Positions 31,279 through 39,621 of a stretch of 64,000 nucleotides of DNA are shown here, one piece after another (the stretch's first letter is position 1; every line of letters starts with the position of its first letter). This DNA is from CAVYOE01 sp963770155 (GTDB taxonomy: Bacteria; Actinomycetota; Thermoleophilia; Solirubrobacterales; 70-9): positions 1,240,001-1,304,000 of the forward strand of contig CAVYOE010000001.1 in NCBI GenBank assembly GCA_963770155.1. The letters are read 5' to 3'. The notes under the pieces are model-generated. The model worked only from the letters and a program-made list of their open reading frames with translations. It was not told the DNA's origin and did not search any database. The position numbers were made by a program, and so were the translations under genes.

Positions 31279-32926
31279 TCAGGACAGGCGCCGCTTCAGC
31301 GAGCTCTCCAGCTCGGGTTCCTCCGCCGGCCTCGTCCGCTCGATCTCCATGCTCGCGCCTTCCCCTTGCAGCCGCAGGGTTGCGACCTGGTTGTCGAAGG
31401 TCGGCGGCTCGACCAGGCGCCAGCGGATCCCGGGGTCGGGGACCCGGGCTGAGGCGGCCAGCGCTCGCCCGATCGGGCGGGCGGCGCGTGAGCAGCCGAA
31501 GCTCGCGATCCGGCGCTCCTTGTTGTCGAGCGGGTTCCGGTATGGAGAGCAGACCGCCTGGAAAACCGAGCTCTTCACCCCGGCCGAGCGCGGGAAGGCC
31601 GACCTCGGCCAGGTAGGCGTGGTGGATGTCCCCGGCGATCATCGTGATCGTCTTTGGCGGCTCGCCCCGCTTGCCGGCGCCGACCTCCTCGATCAATCCG
31701 AGTATGCGGCGGAACGAATCGTTGAAGGCGCCCCAGTGCTCGAGGTCGATTGCGCGCCGGATCTTCTCGCCGACCGGCTTGAAGGCGCTGCCCCAGGCGC
31801 CGGCGCAGACCGCCTCGTTCCAGGCCTCGAGATCGTGCATGGCGGGCGGCAGCAGGATCGGCAGGGTGTCGGCGATCACGAGGTGCTCGACGTCGCCGGT
31901 GATCCGCTCGTTCAGCCAGTCCCACTCGTCCTCGTCGAACATCTCGCGGGGCTCTTTGCCCAGCACCCGTCCCTCGCGCGAGTCGAGCACGACGATGCGG
32001 ACTCCCCCCTGTCCCAGCGTCCGCGAGTAGCTCCAGCGGCGCCCCTCGCTGCCCCAGTCCGCGTCGTCGGCCCACTCCCGCAACGTCGGCCAGGCATCGC
32101 CGTCCTGTTCGTAGACGTCCTGAAGCAGGCCGCGCTCGCGCAGCTTCTTCGGAGAGAGGTTGCCCAGGTGCTGGTAGACCCAGTAGGAGACGAGCGCGCC
32201 GACGATCCGCTCCTCCCACCACGGCTGCGCCCGGATCTCCTCGAGCCAGGCGATCGAGGTGTTCCAGTCGTCGTGGACGTCGTGGTCGTCGAAAATCATT
32301 GCCGAGCCGACCGTCGACAGGAGCCAGCGGATCACCGGCTCGCTCCAGGACTCCCGATAGAGGCGGGTGTACTCCTCGAAGTCCGCGACCTCCTCACCCG
32401 GCGGCTCCGACGTGTCGCGCCGCGATCGGATGAACTCGCGGGTCTCGGGCGCGTCCTCGTCGACGTACACCTGGTCGCCGAGCATGAACAGGAGGTCGGG
32501 CCACTCCTCGACCGGCTGCTCCAGCATCCGCAGGGCGTAGGTCCGCAGGGCATCGGGCTCCCGCCCCTTCTCGTGATCGTCTTTCTCCAGGGTCCAGGGG
32601 GGTTCGTGCGGGGCGGCGACGCGGCAGGAGCCGAAGATCAGGTGGAGCTCCTCGGCCGGGTCGATGGCCCTGATGACGCTCGGCGGGAAAGGGCTGTCGG
32701 GCTCCGGCCAGACCTTCTGCCCGTCGAGGTGCACCTGGTACTCGGTGCAGCTTCCCGGCTCGAGGTCCTCAATGAAGACCGCCGCGTAGTGGTGCCCGGC
32801 GATGCAGAAGGTCGGTTGCTGCCGGCCGAGCACCTCGACCTCGCAGGCCGAGTCGGTCTCGACCCAGACGGTCGCCTGCACCTCGTCGACGTAGCGCAGC
32901 AGCGGTCCCAACACGAGCTCTGCCAT
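31279..32926 (-). pseudogene. PhoD-like alkaline phosphatase/phosphodiesterase with one frameshift
   Basis: From the ATG at 32926 the protein reads as a PhoD-family metallophosphatase: LIFGSCR, LLFMLGDQVYVDE, FDDHDVHDDWN, and TITMIAGDIHHAYLAEVGLP near residue 450. The frame is lost in a GGGG run at about 31577-31580; removing one G joins it to VKSSVFQAVCSPYRNPLDNKERR and a C-terminal beta domain ending at 31279. The join gives about 548 residues, the normal size for this cytoplasmic subgroup. The unshifted frame runs on to 31268 as Arg/Ala-rich nonsense. Either a real lesion or a homopolymer error. Confidence 0.82.
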
Positions 32927-32933
32927 TGAACGG

Positions 32934-32939
32934 ACGCTA
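32934..32939 (-). promoter_or_regulatory. -10 element for PhoD-like gene
   Basis: TAGCGT on the minus strand, 7 nt before the ATG at 32926; it overlaps the stop codon of the upstream hydrolase. Confidence 0.35.
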
Positions 32940-33701
32940 CTGACCGCAGAAATCGGCGACCAGCTCGGCGAACTCCTCCGCCGCGAACAGGTGCGAAACG
33001 TGCACGGGGCCGGTCACCTCCGCTCGCTCCAGGTTCGAAAACCGCGAGAGGAGCTCGTCCAGTCCGGTCAAGAAGGCGGGGCTCTGGTTGCCCTTCGTCA
33101 GCAGGAACAAAGTCGGCACGTCGATCTGGCCATCGGGATGGTTCCAGGTTGAGGCCGCCTGCAGCTCGCGGGGCAAGGCCGGGACCCCGGTGAGGAGGGA
33201 GTCCCAAGCGGGGGAAGAGCGGATCGTCTCGAATTGCTGGTTGCCCATCCCGGTCCCGCGGAGGAACAGCTCGAGCGCGGCCGGGTCATCGCCTTTCGCA
33301 ACGATCTCCTGCGCCGCGGCCGCCAGCTCTTTGCTGGCACTGATCGGAGGCTCGTAGAGAACGAGCCGCCGCAGCCGGTCGGTTTGCTCGGCCGCCAGGA
33401 TCGAGCACATCGCTCCGTAGGAGTGGCCGACCAGCATCGCGGCATCGGTGGCGTCGAGCACCGCGAGCACATCCTCGGCCTCGCGCTCGATTGCGTAGCC
33501 CGGGCCGTCCCCGCTCTCCCCTCTCCCCCTCCGGTCCATGATCACGACCCGGAACCGGTCGCGGAGCATTGGCATCACCAGGAGCCAGTCGATGCCCGAG
33601 GTCACTGCGCCGTGGACGAAGACGATCGGGTCGCCGTCACCCTCCGCGCGGTAGGCGATCCGGGTCCCGTCCGCCGATTCGACGTGCTCGACCGCTGGCA
33701 C
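32937..33701 (-). CDS. Alpha/beta hydrolase
   Basis: 254 residues. Oxyanion region IVFVHGAVTSGIDWLLVMPML, nucleophile elbow MLVGHSYGAMCSILAA, a probable catalytic Asp in DVPTLFLLTKGNQ context and C-terminal His in GPVHVSHLFAAEEFAELV. This is the common MhpC/haloperoxidase-like fold. Cytoplasmic, no signal peptide; substrate unknown. Ten bases separate it from the PhoD-like gene, so they may be co-transcribed. Confidence 0.88.
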   Translation of the reverse strand: MPAVEHVESADGTRIAYRAEGDGDPIVFVHGAVTSGIDWLLVMPMLRDRFRVVIMDRRGRGESGDGPGYAIEREAEDVLAVLDATDAAMLVGHSYGAMCSILAAEQTDRLRRLVLYEPPISASKELAAAAQEIVAKGDDPAALELFLRGTGMGNQQFETIRSSPAWDSLLTGVPALPRELQAASTWNHPDGQIDVPTLFLLTKGNQSPAFLTGLDELLSRFSNLERAEVTGPVHVSHLFAAEEFAELVADFCGQ

Positions 33702-33722
33702 GCGCGGGACTCTCTCAAAGAA

Positions 33723-33754
33723 CGAGAAAGGCCCTCTTGCGAGGGCCTTTCTCG
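33723..33754 (-). terminator. Intrinsic terminator of SGNH hydrolase gene
   Basis: Perfect 14-bp stem (arms CGAGAAAGGCCCTC and GAGGGCCTTTCTCG, TTGC loop) followed on the minus strand by TTCTTT. It lies 38 bp beyond the SGNH stop codon and belongs to a recurring hairpin family in the window. Confidence 0.8.
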
Positions 33755-33791
33755 GAAATCGTGTGGCGGCGCGGTGCGCCGCTCGGTTGTC

Positions 33792-34589
33792 TCAGCCGGT
33801 CACCCCGCGGACGACGGGGAAGTAGCCGTTGGCATGGCCGGTCGACTTGGGGTGGTAGCTCTCTCCAATCGGATTGGAGAGTCCGTTGATCCACTCCGTC
33901 GAGGAGCCGCCACCGCCATCGCATACCGCGTGTCCGACAAACGGCGGGATCACGTCGCGGAAGATGAAATTCGCTCCCGCGCGCGCAGCCGCCTGGCTGA
34001 TCTTCGTCCGCAGCAGGTCGGCGGTCTGGTTCAGCCGGGTCATCTCGGTTCCGCTGAACCAGGTGCCCCCATTGCAATCCGTGCCGTTGAAAATGCGCGG
34101 ATAGTCGAGCGGAAGCACCTTGGCGCTGGGTGCGCGCGACTTGATCGCGTTGTTGACCTGATCGAGCCGCCCCGGCAACGTGTTGTTGATGTAGTTCTGG
34201 GCATTGTCGATCGCCCCGTTGCAGTTGGAGGCCCAGCTCGGCTTCGCGCACTCGGTGATCACGCTCGAGAAACCGGCGTCGTTGCCACCGATCGTGTACG
34301 TGACCCAGTTCGTGTCCGAGGTGACGCTGTTGACCTGATTTGCGAGCAGGTCGCCCGTCTTCGCGCCGGCGCAGGCCGCGTGCACGAAAGCCCAGCTCGG
34401 ATGGGCGTTGCGCAGCAGGTACGGATACGAAGTGGTCGACTTCTGGCAACCACTGTCGTAGTAGCTCCGCGTCCCGGTGCCCGACGAATACGAGTCACCG
34501 AGGGCGACGTACTTGACCGCGAATGCCGGCGCAGCGAATACCGCGCAGGCCGCGATCACGAACAGGACGGCAAGAACGCGCCTTCTCAT
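33792..34589 (-). CDS. Secreted SGNH/GDSL esterase
   Basis: 265 residues with a signal peptide (MRRRVLAVLFVIAACAVFAAPAFA). Block I ALGDSYSSGTGT, block III TIGGNDAGF, and the Asp/His of block V in SYHPKSTGHANGY make the SGNH catalytic set. Six or more Cys (SGCQKS, AACAGA, ITECA, SNCNG, TDCNG, AVCDG) would form disulfides, as in the Streptomyces-type extracellular lipases. It hydrolyses esters outside the cell. No basic tail. Confidence 0.92.
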   Translation of the reverse strand: MRRRVLAVLFVIAACAVFAAPAFAVKYVALGDSYSSGTGTRSYYDSGCQKSTTSYPYLLRNAHPSWAFVHAACAGAKTGDLLANQVNSVTSDTNWVTYTIGGNDAGFSSVITECAKPSWASNCNGAIDNAQNYINNTLPGRLDQVNNAIKSRAPSAKVLPLDYPRIFNGTDCNGGTWFSGTEMTRLNQTADLLRTKISQAAARAGANFIFRDVIPPFVGHAVCDGGGGSSTEWINGLSNPIGESYHPKSTGHANGYFPVVRGVTG

Positions 34590-34688
34590 CTAGCTCTCCT
34601 CCCAAGGAGTGGGTAATTGAGGGCGCCACGCTAACACGCGAATCGCGCCGAAAGACGCTCTGTTCCGCGAGATCCAATCCAGGATCGC

Positions 34689-34694
34689 TAGGTT
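34689..34694 (+). promoter_or_regulatory. -10 element for thioredoxin-fold gene
   Basis: TAGGTT, 7 nt before the ATG at 34702; no Shine-Dalgarno sequence. Confidence 0.35.
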
Positions 34695-34701
34695 CTTCGC
34701 A

Positions 34702-35004
34702 ATGAAGCTCTACGTCTGTTGGGGAACCTTTCCCATCCCCTGGCCCCGAAAGGGAAACACATGGCGCCCGAGTGGCCATGCCTGCAAGGTCGCCCATGAC
34801 GCGTTGAAGGAGGCCGGGCACACGCCGGAGGTTGTCCGGGCCTACGGGTTCGGCCAGCTCCCCGACTTCACGCCCGCCCGCCGGGAAGTGAAGCGGCTCA
34901 CCGGCGAGAGCTGGGTCCCTGTGCTCGTCCTCGACGACGGCGAAGTGGTCACGGGCTCGAAGACGATCGCGGCCTGGGCGGAGAGCAATCCAGCGGTGTC
35001 CTAG
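34702..35004 (+). CDS. Thioredoxin-fold protein (GST N-terminal-like)
   Basis: 100 residues resembling a stand-alone glutathione S-transferase N-terminal domain: MKLYVCWGTFPIPWPRKGN, then HACKVAHDALKEAGHTPEVVRAYG, a cis-Pro segment WVPVLVLDDGEVVTGSKTIAAWA. Cys residues at about 6 and 28 are not in a CxxC motif. It could be glutaredoxin-like or mycothiol-linked; the actual thiol partner is unknown. Confidence 0.75.
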   Translation: MKLYVCWGTFPIPWPRKGNTWRPSGHACKVAHDALKEAGHTPEVVRAYGFGQLPDFTPARREVKRLTGESWVPVLVLDDGEVVTGSKTIAAWAESNPAVS

Positions 35005-35172
35005 GACCAAGGCGGGAACCTGGAGCTCGTGCGCCACCCGTGGGACTCAGCATTCTCGGCCTGGCTGTTCAGCCAGCTACCTGATTTTCTGTGTTAGGGT
35101 CCTGCCCTGAATTTGGGGTTCGGTGGCCGGATGTCACCGGCAATTCCCCGGGACAAGGAGAGGGAGACATAT

Positions 35173-35901
35173 ATGCGTTCTGTACGCGTCCTCGCTGCAC
35201 TCACGGTTGTTTCGGGTGCGGTCATGGTCAGTGCGCCGGCCGCTTCGGCCCAGGCGATACCCCCTGAAGTTCAACAGGTGATCGACCAGCTGCCTCCGGA
35301 GTACCAGGAGGGGCTCGGCCAGGTCCTCACCGACACGTTCACGGCAATGACCGCCGCGAACATCGACGGCGTTGCCCAGGCATCGTCGGCTCCGGGCAAC
35401 TCCTCCGCTTACGCGGTCGACTATCCCGGCCTGATCACGGTGAACAAGGTCCAAACGACCAAGAGCTCGTCGAAGGTGACGCGCCTCTCGGTTGGAGGTA
35501 TGGACCTGCTGGTCAAGGACGGTAACGCCACCGGCGGTACCAACTCCGGCGACCTCGCGGCTGTCGGAGACGCGATCGACCAGACAAACACCGCGCTGTG
35601 TCCGGCCGGACGCAACGCGGATGGAAACTGCATCACGGTGATGGATGCCAAGGCAACCACCGGTACCACGCCGACCACCTCGGGCACGAACACAGCAAGC
35701 TCGTCGGTGGCAAGTGTCGGCACCGGAAAGGATGCCGTTTTCGTGCTGCCCAACTCGGCACTCACGAACAAGACGCGGTTCTTCGGTGACAAGTGCACCG
35801 ATTTCGCCACGGCGAGCCTGCTCGGAGGAAGGGGCACTGGCGCCCTGCTCTCCTTGCTCGGCCTGAAGGTCAAGTCGGGTGGAGTCTTCAAGCCCTGCTA
35901 G
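35173..35901 (+). CDS. Exported protein of unknown function
   Basis: About 242 residues from the ATG at 35173, which has a long purine-rich ribosome site (AAGGAGAGGGAG). Signal peptide MRSVRVLAALTVVSGAVMVSAPAASAQA. The mature part is rich in Ser, Thr, Gly and Asn, with one Cys pair around TALCPAGRNADGNCITV and two more Cys (DKCTDF; FKPC at the very end). No membrane anchor or known domain seen. The upstream region carries a TTAGGGT -10-like element near 35093. A strong terminator follows, so it is monocistronic. Confidence 0.72.
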   Translation: MRSVRVLAALTVVSGAVMVSAPAASAQAIPPEVQQVIDQLPPEYQEGLGQVLTDTFTAMTAANIDGVAQASSAPGNSSAYAVDYPGLITVNKVQTTKSSSKVTRLSVGGMDLLVKDGNATGGTNSGDLAAVGDAIDQTNTALCPAGRNADGNCITVMDAKATTGTTPTTSGTNTASSSVASVGTGKDAVFVLPNSALTNKTRFFGDKCTDFATASLLGGRGTGALLSLLGLKVKSGGVFKPC

Positions 35902-35924
35902 CCAGTAGCGGAACCTGACGAACG

Positions 35925-35959
35925 GAAGAGGCCGGCCAATGTGCCGGCCTCTTCTTTTT
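35925..35959 (+). terminator. Intrinsic terminator after exported protein gene
   Basis: Perfect 12-bp stem GAAGAGGCCGGC / GCCGGCCTCTTC, six-base loop, then five T. It starts 24 bp after the stop. Confidence 0.9.
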
Positions 35960-36051
35960 GCGCCAGACCGAGGAAGGGCGTACTCTTTCAGCGTCCCTAC
36001 ATACAGGGGCGGAGCGCTACTGAGCACGGTTGCTCGAGGAGAAGGGATCCG

Positions 36052-39000
36052 GTGGGAGCATTTGCGGGCAGATTGGGGTTCGGGCCGCGCCTGGTGGCGA
36101 TGGCGATGTCTGCTGCTGCCCTCCTTGCGATCCTGGCCTTCGCGGCGCTGCGGCTGACGCATGAAGCGGCGCCGGCGACGAGCAAATCGGCCGAGCTTCA
36201 GGCTGCCGAGGACTACGGCAAGCTGCCGCTGTCGTTCGAGCCGAACGCCGGGCGCACTGACGCCCGTGCGGACTTCATCAGCCGCGGCTCCGGCTACAGC
36301 CTCTTCCTGACCAGCACCGGAGCCGTGATGGACCTCGCCACGTCCAAGAAGCGCGGGCACGCTTTGGCAATGAACCTGGTCGGTGCCGATCAGGCGGCAG
36401 CCGCGACCGGGCTCGGAAAGCTTCCGGGGACCACCAACAGCATCACCGGGGACGACGCCTCGAAGTGGCGGCAGAACCTCCCCACATATGAGCGAGTGCG
36501 GTACGAAGGTGTATATCCCGGTATCGACGTCGACTGGTACGGACGCCAGGGGACCCTCGAGCACGACTTCCGTCTTGCCCCCGGTGCCGATCCCGGCCAG
36601 ATCAAGGTCCGCATCGACGGCGCCGATTCGTTGCGCCTTGCCCCTAACGGCGATCTCCTAATCGGCGCCTCCGGTAAGACCATCCGCCAGCTCGCCCCGG
36701 TCAGCTTCCAGCGGATCGACGGCGAACGGCGCCCGGTCGCTTCTGCCTACGAGCTCCGCGACGGAGTCGTCTCATTCCGGCTCGGTGAGTACGACCCCTC
36801 CCGCCCCTTGATCATCGACCCGATCTTCCTCGCCTACTCCACCTTCCTCGGCGGGGGCGCGCCGGGCTATGACGGTGATTGCATCATTCCGGGCGAATGT
36901 GACGAGGAGTTTGCGGGGGCGATCGATTTCGACTACCAGGGCGACGCATACATATTCGGCACTACAAACCAGACCGAGTATCCGACCACCCCGGGCGGCT
37001 ACGACACGAGCTTCAACGGGAACTACGACGCTTTCGTGGCCAAACTCTCCTCGTCGGGGACATTCCTGATCTACTCCACGTTCATCGGTGGAGGGAGCTT
37101 CGACCTCGTCGAGGACGGGATCGTCGATCCCCAGACCGGCGTTGCTTACGTCAGCGGCACAACGGGCGGCAGCTACCCGACGACCGACGGCGTCCCGGCG
37201 ACCGAGGACGACGCCTATGCCCCCTCCGATGGGGGCGGCGGTAGTGAAGGATTCGTCTCCAGGTTGAGCCCATCCGGTTCGGCGCTCACCTACTCGACCT
37301 ACCTCGGCGGCAACGGGATGGACAATGCCCGTGCGCTCGGCCTGGACGACGGCGACATTCTTGTCGGCGGAATTACCACCTCCAGCAACTTCCCGGTTCA
37401 GGACGCGGTCCAGCCCAGTGCTTCCGGCGGGGTCCAACCCCAGGACGGATTCATCTCCCGGCTCGATCCGGGTCAAGGGACGGCGGGACTCGAGTACTCG
37501 AGCTATTTAGGGGGGGGTAACAGGCAGGACGTCTGGAACCTCGTCCATGACCCCGACGACGACATCACGCTCGTGCTCGGGGATACCGAGAATGTTTTGG
37601 GCTTCCCGATCCTGAACGCCTCCGACAGTACCTTCGACGCCGGTTCCACCGATGGTTTCGTTGCCGCCATCGATACCGAGGCCATCGGCGCCGCCAGCCT
37701 CAAGTGGTCCACTTACCTCGGGGGCACAGGGATCGACGAACTCAAGAACGGAGACATCGAAGCCAGCCGCGACCTCCTGTACGTCACCGGGGTCACGGAG
37801 ACCGCTGATTTCCCGGTCGTCGGTGACGCGCATCAGGCCACGCCCGAGGGGAACGCGGACATGTTCCTCACCCTGTTCGGATACGGCACCGGCGCACCGG
37901 TGGTGAAGTACTCGACCTATTTCGGTGGCGGCCTGCGCGACGTGGGCACGGGGATCGCGGTCGAGCAGGGTTCGGCCCCCGCGAACGAATTTCCGACGGC
38001 ATACATCCTGGGCACCTCACGCTCGTCGGACTTCCCGCTCACCGCCGACGCAGTGGACACGACGACCGACTTCCAGGGCGACCCGACAATCACGATCCTG
38101 CAGCCGCTGTTCGATGACGGCGGAACTCCGCGGGGAGATGGGCTGATCACCTCGACCTTCTTCGGCTCCGACGGTACAGATTTCGTCGGCGGGGAGCTCG
38201 GGCTCGACCCCTCGGGCCAGCTCTACTACTCCGGCGCGACCACGGACCCTGGTTTTCCCACGACGCCGGGCGCGTTCGACCGCACCCTCGGGACCTACCA
38301 GGACGCCACGGTAACCAGGTTCTCGTCGATCCCGTTCATTGACGGCTCCCCCCTCAACATCATCGTCAACCCGCGTGGGCACCTCTCGGTCAGCCTCGAC
38401 TCGGAGCCCGGGCTCGAGGTGGACGCCGACGCCAACGGCGCCAAGGCGGGACTGACCCTTGGCTTCCCGTCCGGCCACAGCCAGGGCGTCTTCGGCGCCA
38501 ACGGCCAGTTCGTCCCGGTCGGCCCGCCGGAGCTCGAGGTGAACGGCAACGTCTTCAGGCTCAGCGTCAAATACACGACCAGCTCGCCGGCCCCCGGCAA
38601 CGACGACCCCCTGATCACCGAGACCGTCACCTATGTCAATGGCGAAACCACGTTCACGACCGATTACAAGCTCGAGAACGTCGAGGCGATCGCGACCAGC
38701 CCGTTCCGCGCGACGGTGGCCGCCGACCTGAGCACCGACCTGGAGGACCAGGGTGTCGGCCACTTCGATCCAGGGCCGCCGCGCTTCGTCGGCTCGCTCT
38801 CGGATCCGTACCAGACCGGCGACGGGCTCGAGGAGATCCGCGGCTGGAGCGCTTACGAAGAAGGTGCGGCCGGCAACATCGTCTCTGACATCCAGGCGCC
38901 CGGCGGTCCCGGGCTCGGGAACACTGCGGACGAGGGGCTCCACGACACCGCCTCGGCCGCGCAATGGGACGACCGCCGCAGCTCCGGGCTTCCGGTCGCG

Positions 39001-39621
39001 GCCAGCGACACCTTCCAGGTCCGCTGGGCGTTCCGGCGGGTGCCACGGCCCGTTCACGGGCAGAGGGTGGTCGTGCGGCCGGTTTCAGGCAACGTCCGTG
39101 TCGACGCGCCGACCGCCGCACCGATCAACCTCGAGGACCCGCGGCGGGTGCCAGTCGGAACCGAGATCGACACCACTAACGGCGTCGTCGAGCTGGTCGC
39201 CGAGCGCGGTGACGGCGCCGAGGACTCGGCCAACTTCTGGGACGGCCTCTTCCTCGCCCAGCAGAACGCCGCCGCCGCCGCCCCCATGGTCGCGAAGCTC
39301 TCGGGGCCGTGCGGGCGTGGAGGCAAGGGCGGCAAGAAGGGCAAGGGCAAAGGCAAGAAAAAGGGCAAGGGCCGGATCGCCACCGCCGCAGCCGGAGGCA
39401 GCCGCAAGCTCTGGGGCAAGGGCACGGGCAAGTTCCGCACCACAGGGTTCCGAGGATCGGCGACGGTGCGTGGCACCCACTGGCTGACCACGGACCGCTG
39501 CAAGGGCAAGGACCGGACCACCACCTTCCGGGTGCTCCAGGGCGTGCTCGCGATCGACGACTTCACCAAGAAGAAGAGGGTCAACAAGGTGCTGCGCAGG
39601 GGCAGCTACACCGCCAAGTGA
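36052..39621 (+). CDS. Exported SBBP-repeat beta-propeller protein with split FecR-like module (copy 2)
   Basis: About 1189 residues from the GTG at 36052 (GAGGAGAAGGG just upstream). A signal anchor (LVAMAMSAAALLAILAFAAL) is followed by an N-terminal beta domain usual in SBBP proteins (LPLSFEPNAGRTDA ... YEGVYPGIDVDWYG). Then come at least six SBBP repeats (YSTFLGGG, YSTFIGGG, YSTYLGGN, YSSYLGGG, WSTYLGGT, YSTYFGGG; each with a downstream FPVxxA or YPTTPGGYD). A beta domain and the FecR-like module follow: VPVGTEIDTTNGVVELV, FWDGLFLAQQ, Lys/Gly linker, LWGKGTGKFRTTGFRGSA, TVRGTHWLTTDRC, VLQGVLAIDDF. Likely a cell-surface or extracellular protein. Stop overlaps the next start (TGATG). Confidence 0.85.
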   Translation: MGAFAGRLGFGPRLVAMAMSAAALLAILAFAALRLTHEAAPATSKSAELQAAEDYGKLPLSFEPNAGRTDARADFISRGSGYSLFLTSTGAVMDLATSKKRGHALAMNLVGADQAAAATGLGKLPGTTNSITGDDASKWRQNLPTYERVRYEGVYPGIDVDWYGRQGTLEHDFRLAPGADPGQIKVRIDGADSLRLAPNGDLLIGASGKTIRQLAPVSFQRIDGERRPVASAYELRDGVVSFRLGEYDPSRPLIIDPIFLAYSTFLGGGAPGYDGDCIIPGECDEEFAGAIDFDYQGDAYIFGTTNQTEYPTTPGGYDTSFNGNYDAFVAKLSSSGTFLIYSTFIGGGSFDLVEDGIVDPQTGVAYVSGTTGGSYPTTDGVPATEDDAYAPSDGGGGSEGFVSRLSPSGSALTYSTYLGGNGMDNARALGLDDGDILVGGITTSSNFPVQDAVQPSASGGVQPQDGFISRLDPGQGTAGLEYSSYLGGGNRQDVWNLVHDPDDDITLVLGDTENVLGFPILNASDSTFDAGSTDGFVAAIDTEAIGAASLKWSTYLGGTGIDELKNGDIEASRDLLYVTGVTETADFPVVGDAHQATPEGNADMFLTLFGYGTGAPVVKYSTYFGGGLRDVGTGIAVEQGSAPANEFPTAYILGTSRSSDFPLTADAVDTTTDFQGDPTITILQPLFDDGGTPRGDGLITSTFFGSDGTDFVGGELGLDPSGQLYYSGATTDPGFPTTPGAFDRTLGTYQDATVTRFSSIPFIDGSPLNIIVNPRGHLSVSLDSEPGLEVDADANGAKAGLTLGFPSGHSQGVFGANGQFVPVGPPELEVNGNVFRLSVKYTTSSPAPGNDDPLITETVTYVNGETTFTTDYKLENVEAIATSPFRATVAADLSTDLEDQGVGHFDPGPPRFVGSLSDPYQTGDGLEEIRGWSAYEEGAAGNIVSDIQAPGGPGLGNTADEGLHDTASAAQWDDRRSSGLPVAASDTFQVRWAFRRVPRPVHGQRVVVRPVSGNVRVDAPTAAPINLEDPRRVPVGTEIDTTNGVVELVAERGDGAEDSANFWDGLFLAQQNAAAAAPMVAKLSGPCGRGGKGGKKGKGKGKKKGKGRIATAAAGGSRKLWGKGTGKFRTTGFRGSATVRGTHWLTTDRCKGKDRTTTFRVLQGVLAIDDFTKKKRVNKVLRRGSYTAK

